Shown here piece after piece: positions 55,601 through 64,000 of a DNA stretch of 64,000 nucleotides. The notes under the pieces were generated by a model. It had not been told where the DNA came from. It saw nothing but the letters and a program-made list of their open reading frames with translations, and searched no databases. The position numbers were made by a program, and so were the translations under genes. The stretch lies in the NCBI GenBank assembly GCA_036365455.1, contig JAWQUS010000017.1:12648001-12712000 (forward strand), in the 5' to 3' direction. The DNA comes from Macrosoma leucophasiata. Taxonomy: Eukaryota > Arthropoda > Insecta > Lepidoptera > Hedylidae. The stretch's first letter is position 1. Every line of letters starts with the position of its first letter.

Positions 55601-58600
55601 TTTCACTATTCGAAAGCTACATTATCAACGGGTAACATAGGCTATATTTTATTTTGGAAAAAATAGGGTGCCGTAAGATATTTGGGTTTTTCAGACACAA
55701 GGTGTAAAAATCAACCAGAAAAGTTACTTATTTTGCGTATGCTGCCTAAACTATAAAAGATATCGAGGAAGACTTTAGGCTATATCTATGTATAATCATC
55801 ACGCTAAGACGAATAGGAGAGGGTAGGCAGCATTGCACCGCGTGAAGCCGGGGCGGGCCGCTAGTCCCTTGTAATTTAATACCTCCTTTATAATGGTGAT
55901 AATGTTTCTGTCACACAACTGAATTGTCTCAAACGTTTAATTGTACCCCTATATATTATATATCATAATGTCCAGGCTATCTACCTGTAGTGAAGGCCAA
56001 TCAATAATGTCATCTAACTTTATACAATGTGATATAGGAAATCGGGAATAAATATTTATTATCATTTTATATTATTGTTTAAATGTACCTTTGTTCTTTA
56101 CTTAAACCAGCGTTGGCTAATCCTGGTCCTCCAAGGAGTGGTTCAGTAGATACTAATTGTAGACATGGGAATTTCTTTAGAGCCCATGCAACCATTCCTT
56201 CATTTTCGTCTTCAGTAACAGTACAAGTGCTATATACCAATTTGCCACCATCTTTGAGCACATTGACAGCCTGTTAAAAAAACCTATTTATGTTACCTAC
56301 ATCTGTACAGGTATCTCTTACAGTGCGAATATTTCTCGTACACGGTATAAAATATTAAATACGCTTATACTCACAGCTCCACATTAGATATTATAAAAAC
56401 CTGTGTCGTGGATGCCGTACACAAACACCCAGACCCAAAACGAATATCTGTAGGCCATACAAATATTTGTCCCGGTCTGGGGATCGAACGCACGACCCTT
56501 TGAACGGTGGTCTCACACCGGGGGTACCCGGGTCGTCGATAACATATTGACGTAATCAGTTTGGGAGGCACCTAAATTTTAATATATGAAAAAAAAATCT
56601 GTCTTCAAGCTAAGTTTTTTAGGGATGAGCAGTGCTATTTTTTTATCACCGCTATAAAATTATTCAAAAGTCATTAATTCAATATGTAGGCGATGATCTG
56701 TCCGCCTGCTTATTTGAACTCATCATAAATTGAGCTGTGCTATTCGTGATAAAAGCAGTTTTTCATTCATAATTAAAATATAATTTTTAATGCATCATTT
56801 TAAAATATGAATAAGCCTCAAATAAAATATAACTATTAATGTTTGCTAAACTGCAAAATACAAAAAAGTCATACTGCAAAAAGGTAAATAATGATACAAT
56901 AATTAAATACAGTAGATGGGTACATACCGCATTAAACAATTTCCTCTGAATAAATTTATATGATCCTTGCATCTTTACTGTCATTTTGTTTGATAACTGT
57001 GGCCTTTGACCCAAACCACTACAAGGAGCATCCAATAGCACTTTGTCGAAACAACCAAATCGAAATGGTGGTTTGTTTATATTTTCACTGTCTTGTGAAT
57101 AGCATTTGGTGGAGTCATATGCATATGCAGAGACGCATGTGATCCCGTGAGCAATGCAGTTTTGCTCAATTTTCTCTACTTTTTGTTTTGTTTTGTCTAT
57201 AGCTGTAATCAAAGCCTGTTCATAAATACAATGGCAAAAAATTGGAGTATACTTATAAACCATTTGCACAGATTGTATTAAAATAATTTTCAACATTTTT
57301 TGATCAAATTATGTAATTTAATCTCTCCAGACACGAGAAAAATATGACAATTGAAATTCAATTGTGTCTCGCCGCCGGTGGCCGTACGATCCTTGAAGGA
57401 TTAATAAAAGCCAGGTTAAATAACAAAAATAAAAAGAATTTAATTGAACATTACTTATGTGCTATATCGATTTCAAAATTTTGTTTTTATATTATTTCGC
57501 ATTAACACATGCTTGTGAAATATATTTTATTTAAAGAAAAATGGACTGGCTGGACTAGATTCCCAGTAGGTCGCGAGTTCGAGTCTCGCCTGAAGTCTAA
57601 TTTTTCTTTCCATTTTTCTTTAAATTCAAAATTGATGTTGTATATGAACAAATTGCTGTATATTGTGTGTACTTTGACAGATACCAAGAAATACATTTTA
57701 TTTCTTTTCTTTTACTACTCGTCCGAAATATTTATACTAAATCAACCATAATGATTCCTGAATATGAGGTCAGATTACAAATGAATATATAATAGATATC
57801 AATTCATTTGTAATCTGTTTAAAGAAATGTTTTTTTTTAAGTGCTTGTGCTTAGTGCTTTCGAAGAGATGATGTCAGCTCTGTAATTCAATAAATTTAAA
57901 GGATATATCTGTAAATAGTTCATTAACTTTAAAGACAGACAGTCTATAATGTACCATCACAGAAAAGTCTAATAGTATGTAATAATATAATATAATAGTA
58001 AACTTACTTCATTATTTGACATTTCAGCCAAATGTGTAGTTTTGTTGCCAGGAGCTGCACACATATCTAAAATGAGTTCAGATGGCTTAGCATCCACAAC
58101 CCACCCAACCACAATTGAAGGTAAATTTTGTAGCAGAATATGGCCTGTACTGTACAGTGTTTCATTTACAACAGGTAATTTTGAAGCAGGTAGCATGGTC
58201 TGTACAGCTATCCCACTGAAACAAATAGGGAAAAGTTTGGTTCCAACTTACAACTTGTATTAGCAACATTCTTACTAAGTAACATTTTTTTTTTTTATGT
58301 CAAAGGATTGACAGACAAGCAGACAGGCCACCTGATGGAAAGTAGTCACCGTCGCCTATGAACATTTGCAACACCAGGGGAGACGCCAACGCGCTGCCAG
58401 CCCTGAAGGACTCTTTTGACGCCATTTTTGAAGAACCCCATATTGTAGCACCGAGGGAACACCTCAGAGGGAAGTTCATTCCACAATTTACACGTTCTGG
58501 GCAAAAACGAACGTGAGAACCGCCCCGTTGAACATTGCCAAGTGTCCAGTCGGTGAGGGTACAACTTCTCTCTTCGGCGGGTAGTGCGGGGTAGGAAAAG

Positions 58601-60587
58601 AGACGGTGGCACCATGTCGAACAGTTCGACAGAGCACTCGCCATTGTAGAGACGGTATAAAACCACTCTCCCAACGTCTCTGCGCAGGCTCAGATGTTCG
58701 AACCTGTCAGTAAGTCCTGGGTCGTTAACAATATGAACGGCGGGTCTTTGTAGGGAGTCGAGTGGACCAAGTTGATATTTGGGGGCTCCCAGCCCACAAA
58801 TGAGAGCAGTGTTCCAGATGGGGCCGCACTTGGGCCTTATAAAGCTGTAATAGCTGCCCCGATGTGAAATACTGCCTCGCTTTGTTAAGCACCCCTAGTT
58901 TTTTGGATGCCAACTTGGTCTTACACTCAATGTGACTCCCAAATTGCACTTCGTTCGATATGTCAACGCCCAGGATGCCGATACTCTTACCAACGGCGAG
59001 CGGAGTGCCCTGGAACTGTGGTGCTACAACGAATGGGGTTTTTTTAGCGGTGAACGCGCAGACTTGTGTCTTCGAGGGGTTGAACTGCACTAAGTTGAGT
59101 CGACCCCAGTCCGAGACCCGCTCCAGAGAGAGCTCGACTTCAGACACAAGTCTAGTCCTGCTTTCCTCTTGCACGGCCAGTGTAGTGTGCATCTCCCGTA
59201 ATATCATCGGCATAGCAATGAAAATTGGAGTTTTGCTCCAACATTTCATTGATATGCAGAAGAAAAAGCTTGGGAGATAGCACAGCCTTGCGGTACACTA
59301 GTGTTGATAGGTAGTCTATCTGAGTGCTGACCGTCAACTAAGACCTCTATATAATGCTCAGATAGAAAGCTGGCTGTCCAGTTGCATAGCCTCTCGGGAA
59401 GACCGTAGGATGGAAGTTTCGCGAGAAGTGCCCTGTGCCTGACCCGGTCAAAGGCCTTAGCAATATCTAGGCTTACAGCCAATGCCTCCCCACTCTTGTC
59501 CAACGCGTGAGACCAACGGTGCGTGAGATATACTAGAAGATCACCAGCAGATCTGCCGTGACGGAATCCATATTGGCGGTCACTGATCAACTGGTGATCC
59601 TCTAGATACTGCAGCAGTTGTGTGTTGATCACACGCTCCATGACTTTGCAGAGTAGAGAGGTTATCACTGCGATCCCCTTTTTTGGATATCAGGTGCACG
59701 AGGGCTGTCTTCCACGCAGGCGGTACCTTTCCACGATCGTAGGAAAGCGAGAACAGGCGCGTCAGAACGGGGGTAAGCTCGGGAGCGCACATCTTCATCA
59801 CCACTGCAGGGACGGAGTCATGTTATAGAAGGACTTTAAATAAATTATGTTACCATAATAAAGTATTTTCTGATATGATTATGATAAAATATAAAATCAA
59901 TGTTAAACACAGAATGGAAATAATTACCTAGGTTGTACACCTTCATCAAATAGTTCATATCTTAACATTTTTAGATATCCCACACCAACAAATAATTTTT
60001 TACCATCATATGGCACTTTTAGACCCCTTTTACACTTTCCATCTAGATCTGCATAAATATCTATCTTTTCATTTATTTGACAATCTGAAAGAAATAAGAA
60101 GAACAAGTTCAGTTCAGTATGGACATTAACTAATGATTACTATATTTTTTTTTAATTAAAGTATTTTTTCAAGTATCACATTAATCTTACTAGTTGGAAG
60201 TCCTAGTACTCCAGGTGCATATACATTTGCTCCTCTGAGAACTGCAGCACCACACAATGCATCAACTATAATATCTTTACCAGTTTTCTCAATAACTACC
60301 TCAGCAGGCCATTGTTGTACTACAAGGCAGTCAGGTTTTAGCAAATAAAATGTAGGAACTTTTAGGGTGCCCAATTCTTTACTTTGCTGTAATTTATCAT
60401 AACACCTTTCTTTAAACATCAATCATAGATAGGTAGTTAATAATTGTTTGATGATGATCAACAGCAAAATTTAACTTACAGCATTCAAATAATCTGAGAG
60501 TATAGAATCATCAAACTTTTTAAGTCTATTTATTCTGAATGTTGTATATTTTGGAGTTTCTAGAAGCCATCTTTGCAAATTGGCCAT
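52627..60587 (-). CDS. Nsun6: NSUN6, tRNA cytosine-C5 methyltransferase with PUA domain
   Basis: Seven minus-strand exons: 60587-60480, 60386-60191, 60084-59928, 58215-58008, 57215-56928, 56270-56089 and 52741-52627. All phases agree, giving 417 aa. NSUN6 transfers methyl from SAM to C72 in the acceptor stem of tRNA-Cys and tRNA-Thr, and to some mRNAs. Evidence: PUA-type block CGAAVLRGANVYAPGV ... ADLDGKCKRGLKVPYDGKKLFVGVG (about 85-145); SAM loop ILDMCAAPGNKTTHLAEM (usual GGKT is GNKT); release cysteine in DAPCSGLGQRP (about C288); catalytic cysteine in VYSTCTVTEDENEG (about C335); terminal block VQRFGPHDDE...TIGFFIAAFVK. Human NSUN6 is about 50 residues longer at the N-terminus. Here the exon stays open upstream of the ATG to an acceptor at 60609, so an additional 5' exon is likely. 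The last intron is 3.3 kb. Confidence 0.93.
52841..52927. repeat. Two adjacent hairpins
   Basis: TTGTTACAATATA with complement around one base (52841-52867) is followed by CAATTTTTATATTTTTG with complement (52871-52927), whose loop is itself palindromic. They lie in the last intron of NSUN6. Confidence 0.85.
54852..54971. mobile_element. 120-bp MITE, GGTTGCACCA ends, TTA duplication
   Basis: GGCTGAGTTGCACCAAGAT and ATCTTGGTGCAACCCAGCC form the inverted ends, with TTA on both sides. The interior carries 'gttaaagttattgtaa', also present in the fold-backs at 20925 and 31519. It lies in the last intron of NSUN6. Confidence 0.85.
55510..55865 (+). repeat. LINE-tail type repeat
   Basis: 'aactaatattataaagaggtaa...actactggaccgattttaaaaattctttcac' to 'gtgaagccggggcgggccgctagtc' has the standard lepidopteran layout. 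It lies in the last intron of NSUN6. Confidence 0.5.
56345..56535 (-). repeat. tRNA-derived SINE, family C
   Basis: The body matches 44810-45003; the head is damaged ('ggatcgaacgcacgacc', with anticodon-arm region lost). It lies in the intron between NSUN6 exons 5 and 6. Confidence 0.7.
57530..57625 (+). repeat. tRNA-derived SINE, family A, partial
   Basis: It starts inside the anticodon arm ('ctggctggactagattcccag') and retains the T-arm and the tail 'aatttttctttccatttttctttaaa'. It lies between NSUN6 exons 4 and 5. Confidence 0.6.
57771..57817. repeat. Perfect hairpin, 16-bp arms
   Basis: CAGATTACAAATGAAT with its exact complement around a 15-base loop, between NSUN6 exons 4 and 5. Confidence 0.85.
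58285..59822 (-). mobile_element. 5'-truncated LINE in NSUN6 intron 3
   Basis: The minus-strand element has a 3' A-run at 58285-58297 (T-run on plus). Reverse transcriptase motifs occur in order: APELTPVLTRLFSLSYDRGKVP; ISDRQYGFRHGRSAGDLLVYL; LDIAKAFDRVRH (first catalytic Asp); VPQGCAISQ; FHCYADD (catalytic YADD). CR1/Jockey-type by appearance. Frames are shifted at about 59250 and 59680, so it is dead. It is inserted in the same orientation as NSUN6. Confidence 0.8.
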
Positions 60588-61434
60588 ATTGATTACTGAC
60601 AACTGAGGCTGAAATTATAAAAATAAATATATTATTATGCCCGTTTACAATTATTGTTTAGTGTTAAGCCTACACATATAAAATGTTAGATAAATTAAAT
60701 GAAATCACAGGAATGCAACTGATACCAAGTCATAACATAACAGTTTCAGTTATTATACTCTCTTAAAACTGACACAAAGTTATGTGCACTTATAAATCTA
60801 AAACTAATGGAAGTACAAATTAATGTGAAGTGCAGAATGGTATGACCACTTCTGCAACATCTGAGGCCTCAGGTCAAGATCCGGGATCAAGGATCTGGAA
60901 GTAAGTACGTGCATTCCTGTTGTCTTTAGGGGTTTTTCTTTTCAATTTCTAAGGTCTGCCAATGGCAGTTTGGTAATGTGCCCAGTAAATTTCAATAAAA
61001 CTCACCACAATAGTATTATAAACCGTACCCCGTAAACCAGAAATAAAAGAGAAGAGAAAAAAACATAGGCACCTACCTTCCACTTTCCAAAACAAATTGA
61101 TTAAACATTTTACATATGAATATTTTTTTTTTGCGTTATGGCAATTGCCCGCAGTCATTTTGCCAGCATCACGTTTGATTAATATTTACAAAGAAATGGA
61201 AAATAAGCTTTTATATACATTTAATAATTAAAAAGAAACAAAATAATAGCTACTCGGAGCAAAAAATCACAAAATCTGGAAAAACATGTAAGTATATTAT
61301 TAGTCAACGGACAAACAATGGTAAGTATTAATAGTTAGATTATTATATATACAATATATTCATAATATCAAAAATATAAATATAATATATACATATTTAC
61401 AGTTTAATGTTATTTCAATTTACATAATATAATA
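60588..61434. other. Upstream of NSUN6; promoter or 5' exon expected
   Basis: No exon is firmly recognised. A minus-strand ATG at 61158 opens a frame ending EG|GTAGGTGCC near 61075, which could be a 5' exon, but its peptide does not resemble known NSUN6 N-termini. 61330-61420 is very AT-rich. Confidence 0.35.
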
Positions 61435-62694
61435 GGTTGGGGAAAAAGTCTTTTCGCATTATAGTATGTACGAACTTGTAATAAAATCTCTTTGGCTGTA
61501 GTATTTGTATCTGGCTGGTTTTGGTATCATTGAAAGTTAAAATTTTAAAGAACATAATTCCAAATTCAAATTAGACAAATGTGTGATTTTCATTTGTTTT
61601 TCGTACTGTCAAGATGAGTGAATCTAATGAAGAAATTCGATACATTTTAAAATTTTACTACAAAAAAGGTAAAATGCAACGCAAGCCGCGAAAAAAATTT
61701 GCGATGTTTATGGACCAAGACCTAGTGCAGTGTCTGTGAGAGTAGCACAAATTTGGTTTAAGCGTTTTCAATCCGGAAATTTTGATGTCAAAGATGCTCC
61801 TCGCTCTGGTCGCCCTATTACGGATAAAATGGATGCCATTTTTGAAAAAGTGGAGCAAGATCGACATCTCAGTAGTTACGACGTAGCTGAAGAACTGTGA
61901 ATCGATCACAAAACAGTTTTGGCGCATTTGAAAAAAGCTGGGTACAAAAAAAAGCTCGATATTTGGGTACCTCACGAGCTCACTGAAAGAAACCTAATGA
62001 ACCGTGTACTCATTTGTGATTCTTTATTACGACGTAATGAAACCGAATCATTTTGAAGAAGCTGATAACTGGTGATGAAAAGTCGATCACGTACGACAAG
62101 AACGTGCGAAAAAGGTCGTGGTCAAAGGCCGGTCAGGCTTCACAGACGGTGGCGAAACCCGGGTTAACTCGCAATAAGGTGATGTTGTGTGTGTGGTGGG
62201 ATTGGAAGGGCATTATTCATTATGAGCTATTACCACCAGGCAGGACTATCGATTCTGAACTCTACTGCGAACAGCTGATGAGATTAAAGCAAGAAGTTGA
62301 GAGAAAGCGGCCGGAATTGATCAACAGAAGGGGTGTGGTGTTTGCCTCACACATCTAAAGCCACTCAGCAAAAATTAAGAGAGTTTGGCTGGGAGGTGTT
62401 AATGCATCCGCCGTATAGTCCTGACCTTGCACCTTCAGATTTCCACCTGTTTCGGTCTCTTCAGAATTCTTTATGCAATGTTAGGTTAACATCACGAGAG
62501 GACTGCCAAATCCACTTGTCGCGGTATTTTGATGAGAAGTCTCAAAATTTTTATAGCAATGGGATCATGTCCCTACCTACAAGATGGCAAAAGGTTATCG
62601 AACAAAATGGTACATACATACTTTAGTTAAATTTAAATAAACTATATTAAAAAATGTTTTGAATTATCTTAAAAAATGCGAAGAAACTTTTTCC
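61435..62694 (+). mobile_element. mariner transposon, copy 2, defective
   Basis: It has the same family as copy 1 in the opposite orientation. The left inverted repeat GGTTGGGGAAAAAGTC is preceded by TA. The right end stops at CTTTTTCCC and continues into LINE-related sequence, so the outer bases of that repeat are lost. Confidence 0.85.
61615..62626 (+). pseudogene. mariner transposase, multiply broken
   Basis: Starting at ATG 61615 the reading is interrupted by a frameshift near 61670, a CGA-to-TGA stop at 61898, another shift near 62050, and a deletion at 62344-62355. The deletion removes the HDNARPH segment containing the second catalytic Asp. TGDEKWI has become TGDEKSI. The C-terminal third ([13 protein letters not shown] onward) is intact. 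Confidence 0.88.
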
Positions 62695-62699
62695 CGCAT

Positions 62700-64000
62700 T
62701 AAGAACTTCAGGGTTAGACAAGGAAAGAAGAGTAGGAATATTAGTTGGGAAGGGAACAAGTTTAATAAGAAGGGATATGAAATGACTGCAATCATATAAG
62801 GGACGAATCCGAATCCTCAATTTATACAGAAATCGGGGAGAAGTACAGTGTCCTAGACGAAGGCGACATATTATCGAAGTAGCTTTCTTACATACTTTTT
62901 GTTTAAAGAACCTTAGGCTTAGGAGGAATAGTTGGCTGTATTCTAGAATAATAACCCCCACGAGATTTGTCAGTTTTTTGCCAGTGGTTTGACCAAGCTT
63001 CATTTAGGTAGACTTTAGGTTGCAGAGTTAAATCTTGAGGATATATTTTGTAGGGAAACATATCCCCGGAACACACGGCATCCTTAGCTAATTCATCCGC
63101 GCGCTCATTACCCGACACACCGGAGTGACCAGGTACCCAGAGAAGGATTACTGATTGATTCTTTACTGAGCAGCGTCTAAGCAAGTCTTTTATTTGAAAT
63201 ATAATAGGGTTATGAGACTTTTGGGAAAAGGGGCTGGATAAAAGGGGCCTGCAGAGCACTAAGTGAATCTGAAAAGATCAGGGAACGAGGTAATTTACAT
63301 GGGATAACGTAGTTGATAGCTTCGAGAATGCCAATACATTCTCCTGAGAACACGGTTGTTTCTGGGGGGTATTTAATTTTTTGTACTATATTGAACTCCA
63401 CATGAACGATACCTATACCTACACAACTATCAGGGGATTGTTTGGAGGCATCCGTGAAGATAGAATGCCACCCTTGCCAGTCTGCTTTCATAGCTGATAT
63501 AAAACGCTCTTTAGCACATGGGTCACTTTTACTTACATCAAAGTTGAAAATAATACTCGGTTGATATACTACTGATTCATATGGGTAACTATGCAAAGGC
63601 AGATTAGGAGAACGGTGAACCGGAGCATCAAGGGCCAGGATTTTATGGAAGCTGTAGACCAGTCGAGGAGTGTCTTTATGAGACCAATATGTCGATGAAC
63701 TAACCTGATGGGATAGTTGCTCCAAAATTTGGAGTAGTGGATGGTGAGAAAATCGGCTTATACGAAACAAGTATTTGTCGGAAAGAAATTGTCTTCTGCA
63801 GTTGAGCGGCGGGTCTACACACTCAACCTGTAGAGCATTGATTGGGCTGGACTTCATGGCACCTATTACGATACGAAGTGCTCTGGACTGAATCCGGTCA
63901 AGTTTCCTGAGCCCGGCTTTATTTGCCGGGTCCAACAAAAATGACCCGTAATCGAGAACACTTCTAATAATTGCGTTATAAAGGAGCTTAAGACAGAAGG
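62700..64000 (-). mobile_element. I-like LINE 3' part with RNase H, runs off window
   Basis: On the minus strand, the end of the reverse transcriptase region (LRKLDRIQSRALRIVIGAMKS, about 63905) is followed by an RNase H domain: IFTDASKQ, SGECIGILEAINY, LIFSDSLSALQ, then LWVPGHSGVSGNERADELAK after a frameshift near 63240. A carboxy-terminal RNase H is characteristic of I/R1-related LINEs. Position 64000 is an artificial edge; the catalytic RT motifs would lie beyond it. Confidence 0.8.
62903..63938 (-). pseudogene. LINE ORF2 C-terminus (RNase H), frameshifted
   Basis: Two overlapping minus-strand frames (63938-63210 and 63259-62903) together supply all four acidic or histidine positions of an RNase H active site. 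One indel near 63230-63250 separates them, so this copy is not functional as it stands. Confidence 0.75.

Larger units (their letters stand above)
52942..56088. other. Last NSUN6 intron, no other gene established
   Basis: AT-rich DNA. A plus-strand open frame of 61 codons (53086-53271, opening MVPRKYAHGSAPGHYVFPC) has protein-like composition but no recognised family. A MITE lies at 54852-54971 and a LINE tail at 55510-55865. The rest shows nothing identifiable. Confidence 0.4.

Noticed and set aside
60387..60422. NSUN6 exon 2 starting at the ATG at 60422 or at the AAAG acceptors upstream
   Set aside because: Those starts do not match the phase of exon 1; the TTACAG acceptor at 60387 gives the correct phase and aligns with human NSUN6 in length.
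1..64000. CRISPR arrays, operons, bacterial promoters or replication origins
   Set aside because: Repeat spacing, intron content and transposon types are eukaryotic; no array of short regularly spaced direct repeats is present.

Overview
The window looks like nuclear DNA of a moth or butterfly (Lepidoptera). It is AT-rich, its genes are split by introns with GT/AG borders, and much of the rest is dispersed repeats of lepidopteran type: mariner and hAT transposons, MITEs with TTA target duplications, tRNA-derived SINEs, and short 3' ends of RTE-like, CR1/Jockey-like and I-like LINEs. There is no sign of bacterial organisation (operons, Shine-Dalgarno sites, CRISPR).

Left part (0-13 kb). A four-exon minus-strand gene of unknown function (311-4502) was assembled from in-phase exons. 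It is followed by the intronless tRNA 2'-O-methyltransferase gene FTSJ1/TRM7 (7615-8490, minus). The rest of this part is repeats: a 373-bp MITE right beside a splice donor of the unknown gene, two copies of an apparently undescribed poly(A)-tailed retroposon with clear 11-bp target duplications, and an LTR-like block.

Centre (13-52.4 kb). Three complete cytochrome P450 genes of the CYP3 clan lie head to tail on the plus strand (13407-22523, 27458-36116, 41357-52427). I assembled each from nine exons. All exon lengths are identical across the three genes except exon 1, which is two codons shorter in the first. The proteins have 510, 512 and 512 residues and keep every P450 signature (WxxxR, AGx[ED]xT, ExxR, PERF, FxxGxRxCxG). 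A 20-bp motif, TATTTGCATAATTATGATAA, is shared exactly upstream of the first two genes and as a 14-bp core upstream of the third. Introns and spacers are loaded with repeats. Intron 4 of the third gene has swollen to 5.2 kb through a hAT element (8-bp target duplication, ZBED-like transposase remnant), a mariner, a SINE and a piggyBac-like fold-back element.

Right part (52.4-64 kb). NSUN6, a tRNA m5C methyltransferase with a PUA domain, runs on the minus strand (52627-60587, seven exons). It converges on the third P450, with only 199 bp between the stop codons, most of it one 138-bp MITE. A decayed LINE sits in NSUN6 intron 3. A second, broken mariner (61435-62694) and the RNase H end of an I-like LINE (running off the window) finish the sequence.

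Functionally, the P450 array is a lineage-type detoxification or metabolic cluster expanded by tandem duplication, set between two housekeeping tRNA-methyltransferase genes. A second structural theme is short, nearly perfect hairpins (arms 11-66 bp), scattered through introns and spacers.
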